From: Cristatella mucedo
Taxonomy: Eukaryota; Bryozoa; Phylactolaemata; Cristatellidae
Direction: 5' to 3'
Assembly (NCBI GenBank): GCA_009760855.2
Contig: WPIO01000021.1
Coordinates: 930,001-994,000, forward strand
DNA length: 64,000 nt
This document shows, piece by piece, positions 45,909 to 56,064 of this stretch. The translations under genes were made by a program, and so were the position numbers. The notes under the pieces were generated by a model, which did not search any database, had not been told where the DNA came from, and saw only the letters and a program-made list of their open reading frames with translations. How positions within the stretch are numbered: position 1 is the stretch's first letter; each line of letters starts with the position of its first letter.

Positions 45909-46256
45909 CCGTCACCTCAATGAGTGCAGAGCATTCATGCAGATGGCCGTTGTCAAATTCTGTCGGTATTAAGACTCTAAAAGATTTGGTTTTGTTCGAA
46001 AAAACCATTCCCTGATAGTAGCAGGTGACAGTGTGCTCTTGAGACCATACAAAGCAGGGACAACCAGCTTCGGAGCTTTCCTTTGAGAGGACGACTTCTC
46101 GTACTCGAAATGTCATTTCCATATTATCGGGAACCTGGACAGTAGTGTTGCAGCTACCTCGGGTCACATATCGCTGTGGAAACATGGGCGTCTTGATAAG
46201 TGAAGAGTGGTGTAGCTCAACTAGGTCGTCGTTGCACAGGTCCAATGATTTGGCAG
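45909..46256 (-). CDS. CUB-like domain exon (phase 1-1)
   Basis: 348 bp (116 codons), preceded on the minus strand by ATCAATTATAG acceptor sequence and followed by GTAAGC at 45908-45903. The peptide after the splice (AKSLDLCNDDLVELHHSS) continues LIKTPMFPQRYVTRGSC, then NTTVQVPDNMEMTFRVREV, which matches the first half of a CUB domain (I-x-T/S-P-x-F/Y-P-x-x-Y, Cys, beta-strand V/M-x-F). Further cysteines follow at CPC, TCYY and HECS, with N-x-S/T sites at NTT and NKT. Both exon ends are phase 1, the pattern typical of shuffled extracellular modules. It is therefore probably part of a secreted or cell-surface protein. If the donor is skipped, the frame runs on to TGA at 45727 through a hydrophobic segment encoded by a LINE tail. 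Confidence 0.5.
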
Positions 46257-46351
46257 CTATAATTGATGCGATTTAAATTTGAGCAAATACAAACGAGCCA
46301 TCCGACTTGCCGTTGCTAACTAGCCATAATATAAACTTAATTATAACAATA

Positions 46352-46440
46352 AAAATATTAATACATTTGTATATAGCGCTCTCATAGAAATTAATTTATT
46401 TCTAGACACTTTACAAATGTTTACCTTGGAAGGTGAATGA
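46352..46440 (-). mobile_element. LINE-A-like tail spanning intron and exon edge
   Basis: The minus strand reads ACATTTGTAAAGTGTCTAGA, AATTAATTTCTATGAGAGCG and CTATATACAAATGTATTAAT, a diverged LINE-A terminal stem-loop and tail filling the first part of the 168-bp intron. Weak similarity to the LINE 3' UTR (CATGACTTTATT, CATTCACC) continues into the last codons of the upstream CUB-like exon. Confidence 0.45.
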
Positions 46441-46743
46441 CAATAAAGTCATGTTGTTTCTGTGATCTGGTTCATTACCCAAAAACGCGTAGATTGAAAT
46501 CGCCGCTAAACCCTCCGAGATATAGTAATGCTTTTGATCCGACGTTTCATTAAACTGGCAGATATTTGTCACGTGAGGAGACGTCGTAGAGACGAGACGT
46601 ACCATTTTCGTGCAGTGAAGATTATCTTCCAGAATAGGCATCTCTTCTATTTGTATGAGTATTCCATTATTATGAGAATATATGTTAATCCAACACGAGA
46701 TCATATTATTTGACCCTGATAACAGCGTCACTTTTCTTTCCAT
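46425..46743 (-). CDS. Upstream CUB-like exon of the same gene
   Basis: Minus-strand frame containing GSNNMISCWINIYSHNNGI, LIQIEEMPI, HCTKMVRLVS, NICQFNETSD and IYAFLGNEP, a beta-rich, cysteine-spaced extracellular segment resembling a diverged CUB domain. The donor CCAAG|GTAAAC lies at 46424. The exon ends in phase 1, and joining G to CT of the next exon gives an intact alanine codon, so the two exons splice in frame across a 168-bp intron. The 5' limit is uncertain: weak acceptors AAAAG occur on either side of the ATG at 46743. N-glycosylation motifs NET and NMT are present. No other exons of this gene were found. Receptor-like or secreted function is inferred only from domain type. Confidence 0.45.
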
Positions 46744-46744
46744 A

Positions 46745-49055
46745 CTTTTAGTAGTAAAATATAATGAATTGTTGCAGTCGTTAGCTGTGTAGTATTCTGC
46801 AATAAGTCAATATAATCTCTGAGCGACGCTGTGAAGGTAGGTGCAAGCCTAGCTCTGAAGATAGATACCCATCGAAGGGGAGTGCCCGGTGTTGAAGGCT
46901 GTGCTATTCAGTCTGATTGGTATCAGTAATTTGGCCATCAATCTGCTATTTTGACCAAAAAAAACTAATGATGCTTCCTCGTGGGTTATCCAATAAAACT
47001 ACTCCGACGCAAACAAATATGGCGGTACATAACTGATATACATGCATCCATTATTATATAGTAAATAAATGATTCGTTATGATCCAAGTCTACTAGTATT
47101 GAGGATAAATATCGAGAAAGTACTAAAAATATCGGTCCAAAAATTGAACATATTTTGGGGATACTTTTCAAATGACAAGCCTATAAGAAATTGCATCCGA
47201 AGTTTTGACGCTTTCCGCATACAAGGAAAAATGATTATGCAAACAGCGTCTAACCCTAGAAGTAAACTTGAAGCAAAATGTCTACAAATAAAAAGAAATG
47301 AATAATCTCTGCATCATATGTGACCTGTGTCCAAATTTTTTGAATTTTGAATAATCGCGGCGCATGTTTGCTACATAACTTTAAAAAGCTTCCTATTCAG
47401 TGCAGCTTTTCACTTGTAAAGTCCATAATTCGGCCAATACTTGGCAGATTAACATGAAATTTGAAATGTAAGTTCGGCTCTGCATCGTTACCACTGCCGT
47501 ATTTAATTTTTTATTTCGGTCGGATTGGCTTGCGTTGGATAAGAATTAGTTCCATATTTTTCTTAATTTGGTTCGATCGAGGCCAAGAAAAAAGAGTGTA
47601 GATTATGTATAAGCTAAATACTGTATACACAGTTTGTATCTGTGTCCATCTTAGGTGTCTGTTAAATTATAGTGGCTCGACAAGAGTTCCCTTTGGTGGA
47701 AGGCCACGCAGTAGCCAGGCCTAAATCCACGGTTCGTTATCACGACCTAGATTCCGACACCGTTGAGCCATCCTGGCCTAGTAGTAAGCCCACGATAGTA
47801 TTCGCTTGCTAACTCTGCGTCACCCAGCCTGTAGATCTAGGGACGTGAGTGCTTCTACTTTAATTCGATTGTTTTTAGTCGATGTTCTCTATTTGGAACC
47901 TTCCAAAATTCGTGCCTTTTGCTTTGATTTACGTCATGAATAGTGTGTGCTTTGAAGCCGCTATCTCATCTCCTGTTGCCGACTGTGGCGCATCTTTGCC
48001 AGCTGTCTTTCGCTGCCATTCGCTTCCATGCCGTTCTCTTCCTCGACTCACCTCACGACTAATCTAGGCTCCTAACTTTCTCTCGGTGCGTGATGTGAAA
48101 TCCGTTGGCTACCGCATACATACCGAAAGCCGCTTACTGCTTAGGCTGTAAGTAGGCTGTAGAAAAAATCTCCAGTGCCACGCCTGCTTGGTCATTGTGG
48201 ATTATAGGAGCAGCTGACAGAGACATATTTTCACTTGTTGTGAGAATTCATCGTATTTTCAGAACTACCATACTGTGTCAACCTTTATTTTAGATGGAAC
48301 AGTTATTAAACAAGGGGCTCTCTTTTTTTCTTTATTACCACCTTCTCTTGTTGACAATGTGACCGGTACTGCAGCATGACTAAAAACTGTACGGAAACAG
48401 ACCTATACGTAGGAATTTTTTAAAAGGACTATTCCCGCTCAATATCTAACTGCTATTTTCGCGTGGAAAAATAAAATCCTAGTAGTTTCCATGATATTAT
48501 AATCACCTATGAGTCTTTTGATAAAGCTTTTGTCATGGTTTTCAGCGTAGTGGGCAATTTATTAGCAGTTTCTTTTTATTTGAAGCTTAAAAATTTTATA
48601 TTGGAAAAATAGCCGGCTTCTTTGGAAATTGGGACGTACAGAAAATTCCTGTAAACGAATTCAAATGGTGCAAAAAATTAGCCCTATGCGCTACGTACCT
48701 ACCCTAGCTCAAAAAATATAAAAGTTTGAGCCATAGATGGAGAAATGAAATGGCGATACAACTTGTAAGCACGATTACTTCATACTTATTTCTTGCCTTA
48801 TTTATTTATCTATTTTGGCTATAAACGCTTCCTTGCTGTTTGCATGCATTGATATTTTCATGCCTTTGTCCTTTCGCAGTTATGTTTGGGGTTTTATTAC
48901 TTCGAGCGGAGACTATTTCTAGACTCAAGTAGCTGCTTTAAGAAAAAATATGTCTTAAGCTATTTTTAATCGGAGAGCAGCTCTTGTAACACAATCTCAA
49001 GCATTAGCTCAGAGGTGTAAGAAGTATCACACAATCCCTTGGACGGCTGAAATTC
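46745..49055. other. Unannotated segment
   Basis: AT-rich. A possible decayed SINE B head lies at 47668-47782 (AGTGGCTCGACAAGAG, CCACGGTTCGTTATCACGAC, GAGCCATCCTGGCC). Otherwise no gene or element is recognised. The pyrimidine-rich 47880-48070 frame (plus) has no known domain. Confidence 0.35.
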
Positions 49056-49120
49056 AGCAATGATACCGTTCAGATGATGGCATATCTTACCAAGGGCTAC
49101 TAATTAAGCTATTTACGGCA
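49056..49120 (+). repeat. Direct repeat, first unit
   Basis: Shares CAGCAATG, ACCGTTCAGA, GCATATCTTACCAA and CTAATTAAGCTAT with 49480-49545. The two units flank two SINE/LINE tail remnants. Confidence 0.75.
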
Positions 49121-49207
49121 TTTGTTCCTTCCATTTAAATTTTGCATTACTTGCTTTTTCGTGGAAAAACTTTGCGAGCTATCACTAGCAAGTTCTTCCT
49201 TTTCATC

Positions 49208-49262
49208 CATTGGAAAGTGCCTAGATAGAGACTAATTTCACTTAGGCGTTTTATAAGTAACT
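49208..49262 (+). repeat. SINE/LINE family A tail remnant
   Basis: AAAGTGCCTAGATAGAGACT followed by TTAGGCGTTTTATAAGT is the terminal stem-loop without a head. Confidence 0.6.
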
Positions 49263-49316
49263 TCTTATTTTTTATGATAATTATGTAAAAACGTGCATGT
49301 GTTAAAACAAGGTGGA

Positions 49317-49426
49317 TGTAAATGACGAGGTCGTAGGCTTGAGCCCCGTGGTATATTTGAAGCGCCTGAGTAGGGATTAAGTTCTCTTTGAGAGCTATAA
49401 AAATGAATTACATTTATATTGTATAT
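49317..49426 (+). repeat. SINE family A, partial
   Basis: The B-box part GACGAGGTCGTAGGCTTGAG, then GAAGCGCCTGAGTAGGGATT, AAGTTCTCTTTGAGAGCTAT and an AT tail. The A-box region is degraded. Confidence 0.7.
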
Positions 49427-49479
49427 ACGATTGAAACCAGACTTTCCATAAGGACGGTCACATTTTCTTAGATAATCAG

Positions 49480-49545
49480 CAATGCAATTACCGTTCAGAC
49501 GATAGCATATCTTACCAAAGGCTGCTAATTAAGCTATGTAAGCTA
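49480..49545 (+). repeat. Direct repeat, second unit
   Basis: Partner of 49056-49120, about 85-90% similar by eye. Confidence 0.75.
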
Positions 49546-50276
49546 GCGACTTATGCCAGACAAGGTTTTATTTACATGCAACAATTTTTGTGCGAATCGC
49601 ACATTTCTACAAAAATTGCCAGTACGCGATATTCAATTTGAAATTTAAAGACCACTAAATGTATGGATGCTTAAAATACTGGTAAATACTGATACCCCTG
49701 GCCAGGCTCTTTCATCCGTTCCTCTGAGAGACATCTTCCCCACATTTGTGCACCTAATTAAATACCGTTCTAATCAAATCCTGCTCGTCACGATTTTATA
49801 ATTCAAAGCAAATTCAATGTTCATTTTTTTAAACTATGAGAGCACAGATACTACTTGGCATGCAAATTAGAATATTATCGCCTCTGACCTGTGTCTTTAA
49901 TGACACCCTGCGTAGCGATACCGTTGCAGTAATATTACCAATATCTCAAAGGGCACAACGTCAGCGAGACATCAGCGACCCATCTTTACGGTACCTATTG
50001 AATCCGAATGACCATTTGCACATGTAAAGAACGAGAAAAGGCAGCTGTGCACTCTTTAATGAAAGTGTTAGCAGTCAATCTATTTCAAGGCAAGACCTGA
50101 ATATGTATTAAAGTTATGTAGACTTCCTCCTCACAAGAGTGATTTAGCGAATCACGCATGACAATATAAATCCACAAGACCATACCTCGACTCACATATA
50201 CGCCCCTGTGCATGTACAAGACCAAGAAGGGCGGAGTGCAAACTATTGCCTTGCTAATTTGCATATGCAACACAAA
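49546..50276. other. Unannotated segment
   Basis: Nothing recognised. Confidence 0.35.
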
Positions 50277-50495
50277 TCATGCTGCCACTAACCACATTTG
50301 CATGCTGACCCTGTGCATGTAACCCCTATCCATGTTATTCATTTGTGTTGTTTATCAAGCATGATTGTACTCACCATTCAAATTCAATTGCATTTCCCTT
50401 TGCAGCAAATGTAAAGCGCCTAGAGAGAGATTAAGTTCTCTCAGGGCGCTTTATCAAGTGCATTATTATTATTATTATTATTGTTATTATTATAA
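50277..50495 (+). mobile_element. LINE family A 3' UTR insertion (about 220 bp)
   Basis: Begins CATGCTGCCACTAACCACAT, continues through the terminal stem-loop AAAGCGCCTAGAGAGAGATT / TCTCTCAGGGCGCTTT, and ends in (ATT)n at 50463-50495. Very close to the consensus, so probably recent, but 5'-truncated within the UTR. Confidence 0.9.
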
Positions 50496-52866
50496 AGCGT
50501 TACTAAAGATTTATTTAGTTGTTAGTGGATATGTGACTAATGTTTTAAAAGCTTATTGCTATTATGAAACAATAAGCTTTGGACATTAAATGTAACCAGT
50601 GATGCCTTTTGAAAATTGAGGTATTGGCTGGTTGAAACAGTTTTCATCCACAAAGCTAGCTTAGCTAGCACACTATCAACCACAAAGCCTGAGGGACAGC
50701 TTGCATTGTTGATAGAAACTGTACTACTTTAATACTTCTCCATGCGTATATGCGCATTGCAAGTCAAAGCAAATATTCTTGCAACGGCATCTCTTGGTTT
50801 AGATTTGGATAGAATTTCTAAGGAAGTTCTCAAAATAAGACGTCTAGGAGCGCCTATCGCAACCGCCGGTGCCTTGACGCGCGCCTACCACCGCAGTACC
50901 GCTCAGCGCCGGGCCCAACCCTTCTCCTGTCAGGCCGCAGGACTCCGTTTCCACCCCAGTGAGTTATGCACCTTGACATCTTCCTTTCATTGAGTCGTTT
51001 GCCTGTCCCTAAACCACTTTCAAAGAAGGGAAGCGGTTACGGGGGTAGGGGAACGTCGCGCCTGGTAAAAGAATGCACCACAGTAAGTCACATTACTTTT
51101 AACGATTATTGGACATTGAAGTCGTTCATTTTCCTAGGTTTCTCCCCGAAGCCAAGCTATCGAAAATCTTAATTTTTAAAGCGCAGCTAATAATAACATC
51201 AGATTTTACTTAAAAATATCGCCGCTAAATATAAATCAAATGAATTTTGCAATGTTTTCACTTTGCTTAATTAACGATACCACGTAGCTCCCTGTCGAGC
51301 ATTGAGCGAAATCAAGAATTCTTACAACAATGTGACGGAAAGATCGTGGCTTAGCTCTTTTAGGATCAAATATAAGCTATTGCAAATCTCAATTTTCAAT
51401 TTTCCTCTGACAAATGTTCTTAGAGTAAATCTACTTGCCTGAAATATCAGAAGCTTCTGGGTGCAGCTGCGAGGAATTCAAGCCATCAGTGAAAGCTGCT
51501 GTGACAATGCAGGCTACGAGTATGAATTCTATACTCGCCATGTCTTGCGCACTAACGGCACTAACTAAAAGCTTTTCAGTTTCCTCGGGGTATTTAGGGG
51601 AACCCAGACTTTGACATCAGGCTATTCAGTGACGAAGCACTTTCATGACGAAATTAACATGGTATGAATACCCACAGCAACACTCACTTAGTCTTTGTTT
51701 CGGCTTTGTGGAGTACCAGGAGGATATACGTTACATTAAATTACATTACCACGTTAGAAAAAAATTCATATGAATATATTTGCTCCTAAACTGAATGAAA
51801 ATTTCTAAAGACATAAGACTTCGAGGCTCCATCAATCGGTGGTGCAGTGGGGCGTACTTAGAGAGCGTTTCTCTCCGTTTCTGCACTGGCTCAAATACCA
51901 TCGATTACGCTGAGCTTTCGGAAGAGCTTTAACTTCTTCAGCATCCCTGATCTAATGATGCCAGATCAGATAGTCCATCCCTTGGAGGGCTAATTTTAAC
52001 AAGCACCTCCAATAAAATGAGCTAAATGTATACCTTTTAAAAACCTTTCAAAATAATATGGAGAGAAACGTCAAAGCTTATACAAATTTCATGAACACAT
52101 CTTAAATAAATTTTGACTTAAATTAATTCTATTAGGTCACTCAGTGACAATATCAAATGCACACAGACTTATTTTTTGAAAATGCAGAAGGACCCAAGGG
52201 TTTCAGCTAAGGGACTCGGACTAAAATATGCTAGCCTCAAACTGGCCTAAGCCTCGAACGAGTAATGATCCCCAATCGCTTTTATACTCTAGAAATATTG
52301 TATTACTCTACAAGTTAAACCCCGTGATTTTGCTTCAACACAGAGTTTCTAGCCTCAAGTTAAAGTGGCCATTTACGTGCTCAATCCGAATCGTGGTTTG
52401 CAGAATGAATTCAAAGAATATTCATATTTTAATTGTAACTGCTACTGCTACCAAGATGCACTTGTACTGAGCCGAATAGCTACAATTTTGGGTAAATAAA
52501 TGCCACGATTAATTTATAATAAGGTGTTTCAAACTTTCATCAAAACCGAACCTTTGTAGCTTCAAGCTGTAAATAAAAAGCTGAGACCAGATAGGGTAGG
52601 GTATGATATGCGAGGGATGGCTCAGTCGCGTGAAAATACATTTTGGAAGCCTTTTGAGCAGACGCAGCTACTATTCACTTGATAACAGCAGCCGTTTGCC
52701 GAAAAATTTTTGCACTGATCGAGATATTGAGATGGTGTTGTAAGCACCCAGGTATCAAAAGTAGATAAAATAAACGCATTCACCGATGCTCTTTTATATG
52801 GGCTAAATACCCGCACATATATACCTGTACACATACACAGTGCATATGCGTACATGTATGTATATT
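50496..52866. other. Unannotated segment
   Basis: Mostly AT-rich. A GC-richer island at 50845-51065 (CCTTGACGCGCGCCTACCAC and neighbours) carries an open frame (50742-50993 plus) without a recognised domain. It ends near a possible donor CCCCAGTGAGTTATG and could be an isolated exon, but nothing confirms this. Confidence 0.35.
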
Positions 52867-52873
52867 ATATATA

Positions 52874-52917
<44 letters not shown>

Positions 52918-52955
52918 CGCGCGCGTCTGTGTGGGTGTGTGTGTGTGTGTAGCAG
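52867..52955. repeat. (GT)n microsatellite
   Basis: About 40 bp of pure GT, a CTCGCGCGCGTC interruption, then a second GT run, preceded by an alternating ATGTATGTATAT stretch. Alternating purine-pyrimidine sequence of this kind can adopt Z-form DNA. Confidence 0.95.
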
Positions 52956-52974
52956 GTTATCGTGAGTATTGTCA

Positions 52975-53135
52975 TGTTTGTTTTAGCATGCATGACACTT
53001 GATTGATTTTCCATGCTGGATACATTTCATTTCTCTGACCCTGGTTGATTTATTCTTTTGCAGCAAATTGCATGCCTGGATAGAGAATACGTTCTCTCAG
53101 GCTGCCATATGCACGACTTACTATTATTCTTATAA
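52975..53135 (+). mobile_element. LINE-A-like 3' end, diverged
   Basis: TTTTGCAGCAAATTGCATGC then CTGGATAGAGAATACGTTCT CTCAGG and an ATTATTCTTATA end. The stem-loop is recognisable but mutated. Confidence 0.55.
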
Positions 53136-53165
53136 ACACACACACACACACATATATACAGCGTA
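53136..53165. repeat. (CA)n(TA)n microsatellite
   Basis: Short CA run ending in ATATATA, opposite in strand sense to the GT tract 200 bp upstream. Confidence 0.85.
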
Positions 53166-53795
53166 TACACACTTGTGGGAGTATTTCTCATAGTACTGGT
53201 CATATTTCCGTTCGCTGGAGGTGCATCTGCTAGCCCAATTCCAAGTATTTTTCAGAAGGCTAAAAATTGGCCTCGAATCGACTTGACCAGACTCACTGCA
53301 AGTATGATGCCACGCTAAAGCACCAGTTGTTTTCATGTCCTTTTGCTTTTACTTGTTCGATAATACATGCTTCATCAGAAAGCAAATTGCGCTGAACATT
53401 TGTTTGTCTAAAGGTTCCGCAAAATACGCATGAGACAGCTGAATGCTTAAATGCTGTTTTTATCAATTGTTTGACGTGCTCTATTCGTGTAGAGCTGATT
53501 TTAAACAAAGTATTCTGGTAGTGCAGGTGTCGGCGGTCTCTAGAAAGGCTTTACACCGATTTCGAAAGCCCTACTCAGAACAGGAGCGATCAAGCATGGA
53601 AAAAGCCAAAGAGGCTCAAAACCTGGTAGTGACCCCCCTTAGATAGTGACTCCACGCCGAAGCTTCGCAATCCAGACGGCCTTTTTGGCTGCTGCTTTTC
53701 CTAAGCGTACGGTGTTACAAAGAAATGATCCATTTAAAAGAAATGACACGCTGTTTTGCCGAGCTCTTTAGCCCCGATCTACGAAAAACACTTCA
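53166..53795. other. Unannotated segment
   Basis: Nothing recognised. The frame 53443-53646 lacks a domain. Confidence 0.3.
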
Positions 53796-53920
53796 GGTGC
53801 TTGGTGTTCAAGATCGAGGTCATGTCCTACCGTGGGCGATCTTTTATCACCAACTGCTATCGGTGGTTATAAGCTTTAAAGCCATTCTGCCGCTACTAAA
53901 ATGAGATTTTTGAACCAGCT
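53796..53920 (+). repeat. SINE family B, 5'-degraded
   Basis: GATCGAGGTCATGTCCTACC, GTGGGCGATCTTTTATCACC, CATTCTGCCGCTACTAAAAT and the end TTTTTGAACCAGCT. Confidence 0.65.
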
Positions 53921-54206
53921 AACATAGCACCATTTTAGAGAGCAGCCGGAAACTGTCCGCGGAATGCGAACTTGCCGGATTTCTCTTTGGACTTGCCGGT
54001 CTAGGCATGCGTCACACTATTTGACTGGTCTAAAGCAGAGTGTCTATGACGAGCAGCCGGAAGGCCTCTTGAGATATGTCCAGAAAGGTCAAGTTCGTTT
54101 AAGACAACTTCGTACTCCCTTAAAAAAGATGGCCCACTGGAAACCAACCTAGAGCTGCAAGCCAATGACAGGCTGTCTTAGCCGGTGTAAATAAAGTCGA
54201 TAGCCC

Positions 54207-54216
54207 TCCCTCTCTC

Positions 54217-54255
<39 letters not shown>
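54207..54255. repeat. (CT)n microsatellite
   Basis: Pure CT run just beyond the 3' end of LINE family B copy 1. It may have grown from that element's tail. Confidence 0.9.
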
Positions 54256-54257
<2 letters not shown>

Positions 54258-54259
54258 AT

Positions 54260-54938
54260 GATGTAATGTAATGTTTCTCCGTCATTAACTCACCAAAGCC
54301 ACAAAGACTATGTTGGTGTTACGCAGGAGAGTTTTGTATAGCTCACTCACAGCCTAAGCGGCTTTCAGTACGCATTCTGTAGCCAACAGACTTTTTCTCA
54401 CGCAACAAAGAGAATGTGAAAAGCATAGCTGAGTCAGGAGAGCAGTTAAGGCGGTGAGTAGCATAGAAGTAGCAGCTCAATACCACTAAAAAGGATGAGC
54501 CATAGTGGGCAGCAGGGGAGCAGTTGTTGCGTAAGAATTGTGCAAGCGAGTTGCACAGTCTAGGATCTACAGAGCTAAAGCTTCTGCCGCCAACGGTCTT
54601 TAAATAATAATAATAATAATAATTCACTTGATAAAGCGCCCTCAGAGAATGGAGGAACGGAACAGCTATTTTATTGTCCATACATGACCTGAGGGCACGA
54701 AGAGGCTGAAACTGGTGCAGCTGTTTAGCTCGGTATGGATGAGCCAAGCTGTGGCGGGCATTGTGGGTCAGCATAAAAACTTTGCTCTGTATCCGTTGAT
54801 CAACCGGCAGCCACCCTAGCTCTTTTAGCAAAGGGGACATGTGGTCAAACTCCTGGGACTACAAACTAGCTTTGCAGCCATATTCATAGCCATCTGCAGT
54901 GGCCTAGTTACTTTTTGGGTAGCCCAGCCAAAAGGAAA
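54260..54938 (-). mobile_element. LINE family B copy 1, 3' part
   Basis: Minus strand reads SPLLKELGWLPVDQRIQSKV, FMLTHNARHSLAH, then SFSSVDPRLCNSLAQFLRNN and the ORF end. This is a second RT LINE family with a C-terminal domain clearly different from family A. It is cut at 54938 by the Gypsy LTR, and its continuation reappears at 59954 on the far side of that insertion. Confidence 0.85.
54605..54652 (-). mobile_element. LINE-A tail (about 48 bp) inserted into LINE-B
   Basis: (ATA)n plus TTCACTTGATAAAGCGCCCT CAGAGA, the extreme 3' end of LINE-A, interrupts LINE-B between GTCTTTAA and GGAGGAA. LINE-B copy 2 (60380-60395) lacks it, so the insertion is certain by comparison. Confidence 0.88.
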
Positions 54939-55261
54939 TTGCCGTTTGGTTCGCACAGCTCACAGAACACTGGCACAGGACCGACACCAACAATTTGTTA
55001 TACTACATTATACTACTCACAGAGCAGAGCGGAGCACGGCTTCCTTCGCCCCTCTCTCCTACTCGAGTGCCCTCTCCTCGACCACGGCTGTCCATTGGCC
55101 GACCCCGATGGTGAATCCACCATCTGTTCACCAGCGGGTTATCGGCCTGTGTCCACGCTTCATTAGAAGCGGACCACATTTGTGCACAGAGTCCTCTCGA
55201 TGATGCTCCTAACGGCTGTTTAGGAAAGGAGCGGTACCGGCATGCACATAATCAAAGCACA
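54939..55261 (-). repeat. Gypsy 3' LTR (outer)
   Basis: Begins TGTGCTTTGATTATG on the minus strand and shares nearly all sequence with 59590-59953 (for example GGTGAATCCACCATCTGTTC, CCAGCGGGTTATCGGCCTGT). Confidence 0.85.
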
Positions 55262-55498
55262 CGCCCCCTTGACCTTAATGTCACAAGTTTCCAGCAGCAA
55301 TGCCAGTAGCTGCAATGTACCATCGTTTAAGCAAACTCTCGTGCCCCCTGACGTACAGATCATCCCATGACGTAGTCGGAGAACCACTGCGGCGCTGCAG
55401 TTCTGACTGCATGCGAGGCTGGTGGCTACCCCTTTCCTCTGCCCCATCACACTCATCATCTTCGCCTCGTATCTGGGAGGATGCTGGCGGCTGAGCCG
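55262..55498 (-). pseudogene. Gypsy polyprotein C-terminal tail
   Basis: Minus strand RGEDDECDGAEERGSHQ and RRSGSPTTSWDDLYVRG: an acidic linker then an R-R-S-x-x-P-x-x-W-x-x-x-Y-V-like end that precedes the 3' LTR in this lineage. It is separated from its integrase by the nested fragment. Confidence 0.55.
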
Positions 55499-55776
55499 GT
55501 CGCCGGAGAACAAAGCGGACCAGCTGACGTGAGTACCGCAAAGGTGGTTGAAGTTCACGACGTGCTGTACCGGTGCCGTGGCTCCTGAGGTCAGTTTGGC
55601 GGCTCCTAATATCGACCTCAAGCAATTCCACAATCTGCACCACCTGGGCGTCGACAGGACGCTTTACCTGGCGAGGCTATGTCACCCTAATGTGAACATT
55701 CGCAGAACCGATGTAGAACGAATTGTTCGTTCCTGTCTTCGCTGCAGATCAGTGGATCCGTCGCCGAAATAGCTTG
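55499..55776 (+). pseudogene. Inverted integrase H2C2 fragment of a second Gypsy copy
   Basis: Plus-strand KFTTCCTGAVAPEVSLAAPN and HHLGVDRTLYLARLCHPNVN, then CLRCRSVDPSP, the integrase zinc-binding (HHCC) domain. It is about 90% the same as the minus-strand copy at 56740-57020 but points the opposite way. Confidence 0.9.
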
Positions 55777-56064
55777 TGCTTCGATGTGCCTTGCACGAAG
55801 AACGCCTTGCACGAAGAACGCCCGCACAGAACCAACACCAACAGTTTATTCTACTACAGAGCAGAGGGAGCACGACTTCACTCGCCCCTCTCTCCCCCAC
55901 TGAATCCCCCTCCTCGCCCACGGCTGTTTTTGCCTGTGTTTTGACTGTAGTCACCGGCCTGTCCAAACCACACCACAGGCGGACCACAGCTTTGCACCAC
56001 CGGTGATGCTCCTGACAGCTGTTTACGAAAGGAGCGGTACCGGGCTGCAAATACTCAGACCACA
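55777..56064 (-). repeat. Nested Gypsy LTR (diverged subfamily)
   Basis: Contains ACCAACACCAACAGTTTATT, GAGCACGACTTCACTCGCCC and the boundary AGACCACA, but differs from the outer LTRs in the middle (CTGTTTTTGCCTGTGTTTTG in place of the GGTGAATCC block). It starts with a 19-bp tandem repeat TTGCACGAAGAACGCC. Confidence 0.8.

Noticed and set aside
54939-55261. The three similar LTRs read as one tandem array of complete Gypsy elements
   Set aside because: The middle LTR belongs to a diverged subfamily and is joined to an inverted integrase piece. Only the outer two LTRs match closely.
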